Shown here piece after piece: positions 13,379 to 23,690 of a stretch of 34,922 nt of DNA. A model generated the notes under the pieces. It did no database searches, was not told the DNA's origin, and worked only from the letters and a program-made list of their open reading frames with translations. The translations under genes were made by a program, and so were the position numbers. The stretch's first letter is position 1; the number at the start of each line of letters is the position of its first letter. The DNA comes from Pelargonium cotyledonis (taxonomy: Eukaryota; Streptophyta; Magnoliopsida; Geraniales; Geraniaceae): the NCBI GenBank assembly GCA_036897625.1, contig JAYMTA010000209.1, positions 1 to 34,922 of the forward strand, written 5' to 3'.

Positions 13379-13737
13379 TTACTTGGAAGTATTTACTTTT
13401 GGTAAGATTCTTTCAGTACGTCCTTAACCTCGAATTGACTAATACTATGTGTAGTTGTTCCGCTAAAGTAAGGCTCCCGGGCTTATTATTATGATTAAGC
13501 TCAAGTAAATGTCCTTATTTTTATGTTACGCAGAGTTATCTTTAACGAGATAGGAATTTTTATTTAAGTAAGGTTTGTTTCAGAGCTTTCTATTTAGCTT
13601 TCAAGGTTTCCCTTTTTGTTTGAGGCATATCGTATTAAGTTTCAATTTCTTCTATCTCTAGGACTATTATCTACGCTACTTGGAGGAAAGTACTCCTTGC
13701 GTGGATGCAAAAAGTGTACTGGAATATCTCAGACTTT

Positions 13738-13781
13738 GACTCTTAATCTCCTATAATTTCAGTCTAAAGTAGTTGGTTTCT
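13738..13781. repeat. 44-nt direct repeat, copy 1
   Basis: It matches 14713-14756 at 41 of 44 positions (differences at offsets 7, 17 and 22), including an identical stretch around GTCTAAAGTAGTTGG. The minus strand has a weak stem around the loop CTGAAAT. No T-arm or acceptor follows, so a tRNA is not supported. It belongs with the shorter shared word at 13357-13378 / 14395-14416. Confidence 0.75.
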
Positions 13782-14394
13782 TGAGTTTAGTGGCTTAGAA
13801 AGTATTAGCCTTGTGTTGGATCTGGCAGAGTCAATAGGTATCACATCTCTTATCTTAGTAGCAAAAGGTTAAGGATTATGCGCTTAGTATCTTTAACAGG
13901 TTCGTAGTACAGCATTACAGGATAGACTCATGGGTGTTTTTAGGTAAAAGTGTTATTAATGGATCCGGTTTATCTAGTCTAGATAGTTCAATTTCTGGGG
14001 TAAGAATATTTTAGCTAAAGTAAAGAAATTCTTGTAAACCCTATTTTAAAAGAAGTCCGTGGATATAGGAACCAGATTCCTTATTGGGTTGGGATTCTAA
14101 TATAAAGTTCTAAACCTGTTAGACAGACAATTCCATCTGCTGGAGCTTCTTTGACTTCGACTTCATTCTTAATCTTATTCCTGATAGTAACTGTAGAAGA
14201 ACTCAATTAAAGAGCTGTAACTTTAGGAAGTTATTCTAGCTAGGGTATCCTTATTTATTTGTTTCTATTTGTCAAAGACTTTAAGGGACTACCTATTCCG
14301 TTTTGACCGGATAGTAATTAGAAACTATTAGAATTCCTTCCTTCCTCTTATCTCTTATAGAGAATTTGAAATAGAAACTATAAGAAATCTCATG

Positions 14395-14416
14395 TTTTCT
14401 GAGTGAAATCTACAAA
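14395..14416. repeat. 22-nt direct repeat, copy 2
   Basis: Partner of 13357-13378, 20 of 22 identical; the flanking similarity is described there. Confidence 0.6.
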
Positions 14417-14712
14417 CAGCTTACTGAGTACCCGTAGATAAGTGTTTGGATAATAACTTATAGTTTGGTTTAGTCTGTTTGTTATAATTCGTTATCCTTT
14501 TGTTATATCCTATTGGTGGAAGGAAGTCCTTATTTTACTGGTAAGGTTTAATAGCATATAATATTTCCCGGATTCCTGAGATTGGGTAGATGGACGTACT
14601 CATTATACTACAAGGCTTTATCCTGATTGAAACCAAGTGTAGCTAAATCTAATGAAAATGTATTCCTTGTTGAAGTGTAGCTTGTATTCTTGTTTGTAAT
14701 GGACATATAGAG

Positions 14713-14756
14713 GACTCTCAATCTCCTAGAATTACAGTCTAAAGTAGTTGGTTTCT
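14713..14756. repeat. 44-nt direct repeat, copy 2
   Basis: This is the partner of 13738-13781. On the minus strand, 14742-14726 reads TTAGA-CTGTAAT-TCTAG, a 5-bp stem with a 7-nt loop that resembles a tRNA-Tyr anticodon arm. The surrounding bases give no D-arm or T-arm, so I treat the likeness as unproven. Confidence 0.75.
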
Positions 14757-17700
14757 CTCGTCTAATAGGTTTTTTAAGTTTCTCGTAAGTAGTAGTAGCA
14801 GTTTAGTGCATTTCTAATACTAGACTATAATTCTCTAACCTCCCTCTCAATGAACAAAAAGCGAACTATCTTAGCTTCTTTCTATATCTGCCTGGTATTG
14901 GCCGTGAACGTGGTTATTCTTATTTGTGTCTATTTATTGTGTCTTAGTCTATTCTTGTCAATCAAGTTAGCAGCAAATCCTATCCTACTCTCTACTTTTC
15001 TAAGCTCTAGGTAAGTCGTTTTCTTTATCACTATCACTGGAAGTTATTCTTCTGTTTATTCCTATACATTAATTGATAGCCTGCATTGGTTGTAGCTCGA
15101 CCTTCTTCCTCGTAGTTTAGAAGTGTATGAGTCTTACCTCTCAGTTTTTAGCAGGTAGTTATAGTGCTTTCCATCGCCGGGTGATTGTTTATACTAACCT
15201 TATTTTATAGGAAATCAAACAAACAGGTCCCAATAGATTAGACCGACCCCTTATTTAGGTATCTAAACTCTCGATAAAGCATTCTAGATAGTCACAACGG
15301 TTTTTGCCCGCTATCCTGTTCTCAGTTAATAGTTAATTGAGGGATACTTAAACAATAAGGGAAGTTAACTAAGCTTCGTAACAAATAACTATCCGAGAAT
15401 AGGAATAAGCTTCAGAACAAGGTCTTTAACCAACAGCTTTCTTTTCTAGTCTAATGAATAATAAGGAAGATAAAGCAAATAGAAAACACAAATGTGCTCC
15501 TATTCCGTTCAGATACGGGATTCCCATAAAGAAAAGGGTTTAGTACAAGGTCATTTTACTTACTTGAGGGACTTTAGTTTAAGAGAGTTGGAGTAGTAAT
15601 TCTCATTTTGCATTTCAGGTTTTTGAGTCTTATTTATAAAAGGGTAAACCCTAGAAACTGTTAGGTTATAATTGTTTAGAGTGTCCTTGAATCAAGTTGT
15701 AATAACAAGTTTAACTAACTACTGGGTTTTAATAAGAAATTTAGGAAGTCTTTAATCAAGAAAATCAAGAAGGTATATCTAAGCAAAGGGATTTTACCTT
15801 ATATATAAAGGAAGATTTTCTTTGTTGTTAGTTTAAAGCGGTAGAGACTAAAACATAGAGTTAGGGTTTACTAGCTAAGTGTACCCTTTAAAACTCCCTC
15901 ATTATTTAGATATTTATCTATCTGACTATCTATTCTAATTCTATATGGGGCCTTAAGTCATCAACATCAAAGCTGTAGTATAGGAGTTCTAGCATTAGTT
16001 TAAAGGATTAATACTTAATCTGATTGTGTGTGTTAGAACTCTAGAAGAAGTAAGCACTTGGAAACTTAATAAATAGATATAGAACTTCACATCCAAGAGA
16101 GGGTCCTCATAAACGGCAAGGCTTTTTCTGGTTCAACTTCTAGAGTAATTTTATTAAGGATTCCCGCTTGCCTCTTTTAACTTGAGTAAAGTAAAGGGGT
16201 TGGGTTTAACGTAGGACTGGAGCTTCTTTAGAATAAGTTCTTGTTATTTTAGTAAGGGCTCTATCCTGTACATTGAAAAACAAATTAAGTGTCTAAAAAA
16301 GGGCCCGGAGTGACCGCCCAAGGTTCCTGTTTAAACTTTGGGTAAATCTAAAGAGTAACGCCAAATTTTGTATACCTCGCAGCTCGGCTAGGGAACTCCC
16401 TCATACATAAAGTGCAGAAAGACTAAAGGGGGACCTCCTCCTCCTATTGGGAATTATCTTAAGTTTTTTGATAATCATTTAAAAAGCTTTTGCTGTTAAC
16501 TAAATGGGCAAGCAAGCGCCTCCTCAGTTTGAAATGTTACAGATTTCACAAGGTACTTCTTAGATCAAACAAGGGTATTAGACGACAATACCCTACTTTT
16601 TTATACTACACCGAGAAATTCCTCTCATATAAAATAAACCCCGTTGGCAAGAAGAAGTGTAAAGTAAAAGGGGCATCCCCGAGTCAATAAAGAATTCTTT
16701 ATTAGGAAATGCAATGCAAGGACCCCCTTCTATTCTGTTAAGTTTCTAAAGTTTTTTTGACACAAAAAGAAAGCAATTTACAATAGTATAAGACTTTGGT
16801 ACCCGCTCTTGATTTAGGAAACCTTGTTTAAGAGGCTCTTCCTTAATGCTCCAAAATCTTGTGCTTAAAAAGGAACAATTGAAATTTGTCAGTCAAAAGG
16901 GAAGGGCTTAACCGGGAATATCTAGTAGTACGATAATAGTAGCCTGATTTGGATCCCTATTGCTAGAAACATACCAGTCACAAAGCTTTTTAGTTCAACA
17001 TCGTGTAATAACAATTTCTTTTAGGCTAGTTAATCTTTTATTCTAATGGAACTTTTCCCCTAAATTCACTGTTTCCTCGATTCTTTTACTGTAAATCAAA
17101 AGGACCCCTTCTAAGTTCTATACGGGTTTTTGATATGACGCACTTCTTACTCTCAAAATTTCCGAGGCTACCAAAAGGTAAACTATAATAGAAATTTTTT
17201 CAATAAAAGAAAAAAGACGGGAGTTCACGAAGCAGGAATTTAATGTGGTAAAAACTAAAAAACATTGTGGTAACTAGCACGGGTTTATTAGCACGCTAAT
17301 CCAGTTAAAGTTTTCAAAGAGACTCCTTGATCTTTGTTAATTACTGGGATACCTTTTTAAAACAAGCAAATAGAGCTGATATGAACTTAGTAAAGAGAAT
17401 CCCTTTTAGAAATAAGGCGGATACGCGCAAGGTTTTTAGTGTATATCCGGGTTTTACATTGTTTACTTCCAAGCAAACTAGTAATATTACATACTTTAGG
17501 GCATATCCAGAACTACTAGAATTTACCCGTTCATAACTGGAATTTGAAAGTCCACAATTAAGTATCCTAACTCTGTAAATAAGACAGGCCTAGGTTATTA
17601 CATAGATCAGAAACTCCAATTTAAAGTTTTTAGCTACATCACAAGGGAAACCTTATACTCCTTATACTGACGGAGATCCAGGGACCTGTTAGTTAGAGTA

Positions 17701-19101
17701 ATAAGGTACATTACTCTTTATAAAAGCCGGATGCCTAGTATAAAAAGCTTTAAACTTACAAAACTTCAAGGAGATACTCCTCTTTCGGTTGAGGAAATAT
17801 ATAACAAAGGTTTCAGAGACGGGCTTTCATCTTTTAGGAAATCTGTTTTTTGCCGCTTTGCTTGCCAGTAAAGTTTATCTTTTGTTAGGACTTTTGTAGG
17901 TATTGGTCCCTTTTTAGTATGACAAATTAATAAAGGTTGCAGAGATACCCGCCATGAAATAGCAGTCACTCTACTTACTCCAGCAGTCCCTGTCAGTAGC
18001 GAACTTGGGAAAGCTTTTTATATCAAAACCCACATAAAAGTAGGGAGACGTAGAATCATTTCAACGTGGTCGTAACTTGAATCTGTTAATTTGAATCTAG
18101 GAAACTCTATAATATATAAGGAGGAGTCAGAAACTAAATCTCTAAAGTTGTATTAACAAAAAAAAATTACTTAGCTGTCAACTTCTATCATCTAATTTAG
18201 AGCTTTTTTTTTTAATGCATTTACATGAAGTTGTGCCCTGAGTACTGTATTTTTTTATTCCATTCCCGTGTTTCCAAGAGCAGCCCATTATTATACAAAT
18301 TAAAGGTAAATAGAAAAAAACTGGATACAATTAATCTAAAGTCTTTTCTATAGAAAGGGATGTCACTCTATAACTCTTATTCCTTTTGCTAATTTCTATG
18401 CCTTGACCTTGACTAATTAGAAGTTCTAGAATCCCTGTCTAGTTAAACTAACCTATCCCAGCTATACCTGTTAGTCTTAGCAGTACTCCTCCGTTCCTAG
18501 CTATCATTCCTTTTTTGGACAGCTATCACTAGCAATAGTTCCCAAGAAATCCTGAGCCAGAGATATTGGACCGTCCTCTCAAAAGAATCTACTCTCAAAG
18601 CAAAGAACTCAAATGGACAGGTTCGGGACATACAAGGGCTGGTGGATTATAGTTTGCTGGGTTCTAAAGAATCTGTTTATGTATCAAGTACTTTTGAATA
18701 AGAGGGACTCAGTCTTAATGTTTCCTTCTTAGTCAGTTACTAGAATCTGCTCGGTTTCAAAGAAGAGATTCTATAAGTCCTTCCAGTAGTAAGAGGTATA
18801 AGACTCCTTTTAGTTTAGTAAAGCAATCCTCAAGAATTCCTTTTTGCTAGAATAAAAGAACTTTCTACAAAATATTCAACATCAAGTATACGTCTTAAGC
18901 TCCAATCAAGGGCGGATTTGATGAAAGGCCAGGCAATCCTTCTCTTGGACATACCCTAAGTTTCTATTCCTTGTCCTGATACATAAGCTTACCCTGAATT
19001 ATTAGTAAGGAGTCGTTAAGAGGTTTTTTACAAGTATTCGATAAACAAGAACGCCTGCCTATCATCTATTATATTAAAGCCAAAATCGCGAACCCAGACC
19101 C

Positions 19102-19120
19102 GGGATATCTAGTATATCCC
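19102..19120. repeat. Perfect 7-bp hairpin
   Basis: GGGATAT (19102-19108) and ATATCCC (19114-19120) flank a 5-nt loop, CTAGT. Confidence 0.5.
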
Positions 19121-20245
19121 ACCTGTGCTTAATGTAAAGTAGCAGATCCCCAGTCAGATGTGTATTATAGTCTAAGCAGAACTAAAAAGAAATAGTAGAA
19201 CTTCCTTGAGTTTTTGCACAGAGATGTTAATTCGGATAGTACAATATGTCATCAAGATCTAAATAAAAAAGCCCATACTCATGTGCCTTACTTTAAAAAA
19301 AGTATTATATAGGATCTTCTAGGGGATGCGTTAGAAATTCCTCAGTATACCGATGTACCTTTAAGTAGGTTACCTTTAACATTATGCAATAGGTCTGTCA
19401 CCTGGGCTTATAGTAAAAGAATACTACAACAAAAAGGTACTTCTTTCAGAAAAGCTTCCTGCACCCCAAAAACCATAGCTTTCCACAACTTTCTCTTAAA
19501 GTTGCTACCCCTCTATTTAGAAAGAATTCTAAATTACTGGATTTCCCGTGAAGCTAAAATATTATACCCGTATAAAAAACTTTACCAACGGGCCCCCTAT
19601 TAAGACGTCTCTATAGCCTCTCTCAGGAACAAAAAAGTCAGACCACAATCTTGTTAAAGAAATCCCTTGCTCTATGACTCGGCTCTCCTTATACGGGATT
19701 CCCAAGCCCTTTAGGTCGTAAAATATATAGTAACTTTCGTCTAATAAGCAAGGGGCTCCCTATATTTATGCTATAACATGGAAACTAGTCTTTACTCCTT
19801 CTTTTTTTAATACCTAAAATTGTTAGGACAAGATTCCCAAGTCCGGATCAAATCAGACTCCACTAGTAATAGAGCTTCTCCCAGCTAGCTGACGAGTTTC
19901 TATAAATCTTATTCCATAGCTTCCCTGTATTATCTTCAAGAGAAGCACTTTGTCTTAAGAAGTAGCTCGGTCCGACCCTACAAAATAAGCATTATGCACT
20001 ATATAAAATATTAATACAAACTCAAACCTCTTTAGGAAGGAAAAATCTAGTCAAAAATTGTAGAACTCTAGGGTAACTTGGTAGAGAACAGCTTATACTA
20101 TATACGGCTCGTGGAAAAAACTAAGTACGAAGCTCAGTTACATTATGAGTCAGTTCGTAGGGGAGTCATTAGGAGTTCACAAATAGAACATAAAAACTTA
20201 AAAAATGAACCCAACCCGCTCAGTCCCTCACAATAGTTGTAGATA

Positions 20246-20285
20246 TTCACATGTAGAGTTATATGAACGTCAAGGGTTCGAGTCG
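20246..20285 (+). other. Hairpin plus T-arm-like motif
   Basis: A stem pairing 6 of 7 (TTCACAT with ATATGAA, loop GTAGAGTT) lies just upstream of GGTTCGAGTCG (20275-20285). The spacing resembles an anticodon arm followed by a T-loop, but the T-stem does not pair and no acceptor stem is visible. It is probably a tRNA-like remnant or chance. Confidence 0.25.
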
Positions 20286-20884
20286 AATCAGCATTGGTTT
20301 TAAACCTCAAAATTGAAATAGCAATGCTTTAAGTTTTTTCCTCACTCGTATATCTATAATTAAATATTATATTTAAAAAGACCTTCAAAGGGATCCCTAT
20401 ATATATATTAAATTAAAAAAGTCAAATTAGAGCACTAGCAAAATACTCCAGTTACAATTTATACAGTGAAGAGAGCATTTTCCTTATTTATCCCATCCAT
20501 ACAGCGGCAGAATTTACTTCATACCCGAATAACAGCAATTTGCTTTCTCAGCCTGGGCTTAATGTATATAGGGACTTCAGGTGTTAGCGCTTCCTGCAAA
20601 AACGATAATTATCAAAAAAACCTCAGCCAGCGAAAACTAAGTAAATTCTTGTTATTATAAGATACTTCTTTTTGAGATTTTTGAAGCTATGGTTGCTTGG
20701 ACTTTTAATCAATATTGGGAACCGCGGCGAAACCGAGATCTAGTCTAAACTTATTTATAGTACGAGTACTCAGTATTATGCTTTTGAGATTAAAGGCAAA
20801 ACCCAGGAATACAGAAAAGAAGCTGCATAGTTTGAAGAAATAGGTGTAATTACGACTACAAGTTCAAGAAGCACACCCTACGCG

Positions 20885-20905
20885 CCTTGATCAAGGATCC
20901 CCTTG
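20885..20905. repeat. 12-bp perfect palindrome overlapping a small hairpin
   Basis: CCTTGATCAAGG (20885-20896) is its own reverse complement. It overlaps CAAGG/CCTTG (20892-20896 with 20901-20905), a 5-bp hairpin, so two mutually exclusive folds share the CAAGG arm. Confidence 0.45.
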
Positions 20906-21602
20906 TAGGATAGGGTTCCGCTACCAGGGACAGCTTATCCGCTAAAATCGAGTCTATGTAATAAGTAGAAAGAGTTTACTCTTGCTTTGTATGGCGCTAC
21001 CTGGTTTATATTGATATAGGAGATTTTCTGAAGTAAAGGACTTTACTATTTACTAAGCCCCAGTATATGTTCCTTATTCTAATAACCCCCGAGACATTCC
21101 AAAAAGAAAGGATTGCTCGAAGGTCTTCTTAAGTTACCAGTTTATTAGACTTCGCACGAGATCTCCGTCCCTTAGAAGGCAATATTCGCTTATTAGTAGA
21201 TATTCTTTTTTTTAGAATTTGAAGGGCTAGTACCAAGTAGTTAATATTTTTAATGGATATGAAATATATTATACAGGGAAACTTTTTATATCCCTAAGCA
21301 AAGAATCAGATTAAAATCCCTGTACTATATAAAAATAAAAGAGCTTTACACTCTTCCTTAATGACTAATAAGAAGGAATTAATTATAGCTTAAAAAGCGC
21401 ATTTCATCAATTGTACAAACTAAAACGCGATTAAGAGGAGGCACTTAGTTGAGAAAAAAGGCCTTAGCTAATTTAAGTACGCCTTTGACTTGCTTTTACA
21501 ATACTAACAGAGGTATAGCTCTAAATTTCCTTAACAAAGAAAGATAAAACCCAACCCTCCGCTTTAGTGTTATAATCTCCTAAAAACACAAGGATTTCCC
21601 AC

Positions 21603-21682
21603 GGGGCTCAGTAGGACTTGAACCTACAACATAACCGTGATAAGCGGTACGTTTTAACAGATTAAACTATAATATAAGCCCC
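21603..21682 (-). tRNA. Degenerate organelle-type tRNA, literal anticodon UAU (Ile-like); possible pseudogene
   Basis: Read on the minus strand this folds as a cloverleaf. The acceptor stem has 7 bp (21681-21675 with 21610-21604, one G-U), plus a possible G-1:C73 pair (21682:21603). The D-stem GTTT/AAAC is 4 bp. The anticodon stem pairs 4 of 5 around the loop CTTATCA. The variable loop is 5 nt and the T-stem GTAGG/CCTAC is perfect around TTCAAGT. CCA is not encoded. The D-arm style (TAGTTTAAT) and the missing G18-G19 pair look mitochondrial. Oddities: the acceptor-to-D-stem linker is 7 nt instead of 2, because TTATA is tandemly duplicated (21667-21677 region); the base 3' of the anticodon is C where a purine is usual; and one anticodon-stem pair is T-T. 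The literal anticodon (21642-21640) is TAT, for Ile AUA, but the body could derive from trnI or trnM. It may be functional if the duplication is tolerated, or a decaying copy. There are no neighbouring genes to help. Confidence 0.6.
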
Positions 21683-22287
21683 TCTTTAGCTCTTAATTTT
21701 GAAAATCTAATATTAGATAAGAGAAAGTTCCTTAAACCCCATTTACTAAGAGCTAAAACCTCTTTAATATGAAAAATTTTGCTTAAAAGGATTTCTTTAG
21801 CTATTCTCCGGATTTTCTGTATCCACTTGTGTAAAATAAATTAGGAGTCAATTTCGAAATACGTAACTAATATAATTTCAAGCATACGCTTTAAAACTCT
21901 TTATAGTATGAGGGGTAAAATATAAGCCGGATTCTCGGCTATTTCAAATTACTGAAAAGTACTAAACAGGCTTTCTTTATATATATAGAAACTGCCTAAG
22001 TGTATTTTACTTTTGTATATCGCATCGCCCCTTAAGACTCACTTTTTGTAGAAAGATTCAAAAAGGGGGTCCTGAGACTTGATTATACGCTCCGAGATTA
22101 CTAAATCCTTCTAAAAAGGCATGTTTTACCGCAAGAATAATTACTAAACATGTTAACAAGTTACCCTTATAAATTAAATGAACCGAACCACAGAAAGCAA
22201 AAGTTATAAAAGTTTATCTTACCCGAATAAGAATTAAACTCTTACTCTGCAGTTTACACTGTATCTTTGTAAGACTTCTAGCTTTTG

Positions 22288-22389
22288 GCATACTCTCACA
22301 GGCTCCCTTAATACCTAGAATAGTCTTTATAGCTATCCTCTTTTTAGGGTTCTGTAGCTATTGTAGTTGTATTCCCTGAGAGAGTATGC
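22288..22389. repeat. 15-nt inverted repeat with nested stem
   Basis: The arm 22288-22302 (GCATACTCTC then ACAGG) pairs with 22375-22389 at 14 of 15 positions across a 72-nt loop. Inside, ATAGCTA (22329-22335) pairs with TAGCTAT (22355-22361). This is the longest near-perfect inverted repeat I found and could form an RNA domain. I could not match it to RNase P RNA, an intron core or another known structured RNA. Confidence 0.6.
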
Positions 22390-22500
22390 TTATTCTCTAA
22401 ATAAAAAAGTCTTCTTGTAGCTGGTATTTTTGGTATTATATAGTTAATATATTATAGTCTATACCTATAAGATTCTATGAATTGTATTCTTATTAAGGTA

Positions 22501-22620
22501 TAGCCCTCTTAAGAACTAGACTTATCCTCGGCATCTATATCTTATCGACTTACTTGCTTTCCTTAGAGCTTGTACCCCTCTTTTTTAATCTTTTTTTGTA
22601 ATACCTGGCTGTATCCGTAT
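22501..22620. other. Pyrimidine-rich tract (+ strand)
   Basis: About two thirds of bases are C or T by hand count, inside a longer pyrimidine-biased stretch (about 22.2-23.4 kb). It contains no open frame. Confidence 0.45.
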
Positions 22621-23134
22621 CTCAGTCAGACTCTAAATCTTCTTATTAACCCCCAGAACTAAACCCTTACTTCTTAGGAGCTGTATCTATACTTTAAAAC
22701 CTAGACTGGACTCTACTTCATTATTATTTGAAATCTGCTCTTTAGTTAGCCTAAAAACTAGCTATCTGTATTCTTTCTTTTACTAAAAGAAAATTTCTTA
22801 GCTTTTTCCTTGTTAATTTTAGAATAGGCTAGGGTAATAAGACCACCAACAAAAACATGGGCTTTCACTTTCGTTCTTTATTTATGAGTCCCGGGTACTA
22901 AAACAAGTAGAATCCGGAGAAAGATTTCCTTTTTATTTACCGGACTTTAGCTCCATTCCCTAACGTCTTCATATTATCTGGAATCAAGAAACCTAGAAGC
23001 AAAAGGGAAACCCTCTCTTTCTTTTATGAGCGAGACTCTGTAACTGCATAGCTCTCTTGTGTAAGTCTTCGTAGCTGTCTTACTCTTTGTATTACCTAGC
23101 ATCTTATTATGGACTTCTGTAACTTTCTTAATAC

Positions 23135-23167
23135 CTCCGCCTAGAGCTGCTAGAAAGACCCGCGGAG
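23135..23167. repeat. G+C hairpin with nested CTAG stem
   Basis: CTCCGC (23135-23140) pairs with GCGGAG (23162-23167). Inside, CTAG (23141-23144) can pair with CTAG (23150-23153). Confidence 0.4.
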
Positions 23168-23628
23168 AACCTAATTCTTACCTACACCTAACCTCATACC
23201 CACACTCTTAACCTTAATCTAACAAAAGTAAACCCGTGTATAGTCAAGCTTTTAATTACCAAATTTCCTTGACCAAAAGGAAAGATTCTCTTTAAACTAG
23301 CAACAATTCCTCGCTTAATTAAGCTTTAGATCGTTTATTGTGTGCCTATTCTAGACCTATATTCTTCCTATTCTTAGGGGTTGTACCTACAACTTAGAAG
23401 CTATATCTGCTGCTTTCATGTGATTCCGGAAATCGGAAACAGAGGAGCTAACTTCCCAGGTATCTGAGAGGCGTAATTCTATCTATCTTGCTATCTTGTC
23501 TTTACTCCAAAAAAAACTTTAAGTTCAGTTCATTCACTTGATTATAACATCAGACCCCTTTTTGCTTTTTAGACTCGATTTAGTAATGGATTTTTAGGGT
23601 TTGTTCTAAGTGGGATTCTTTAGGAGAC

Positions 23629-23690
23629 TGCGTGTCTCTACGGGCTATATCCTCAGTGCCCGCACGCAACTTGTGGACTCCGAGAAGTCT
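23629..23690. repeat. Stacked G+C hairpin followed by a second hairpin
   Basis: TGCGTG (23629-23634) pairs with CACGCA (23663-23668), and CGGGC (23641-23645) pairs with GCCCG (23658-23662). The two helices are contiguous on the 3' side and separated by a 6-nt bulge on the 5' side, giving 11 bp in total. A few bases later GGACT and AGTCT form a small second hairpin (to about 23690). Confidence 0.5.

Larger units (their letters stand above)
14800..21600. other. Non-coding, no gene seen
   Basis: Short frames near 16490-16690, 17327-17536, 17766-17969 and 20466-20660 show no conserved motif. Base skew changes along the stretch: T/G-biased near 14.4-15.1 kb, C-biased near 19.4-19.7 kb. No RNA gene was recognised. 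Confidence 0.55.

Noticed and set aside
17327..17536. 69-codon TTG-started frame
   Set aside because: No homology recognised and isolated among stops.
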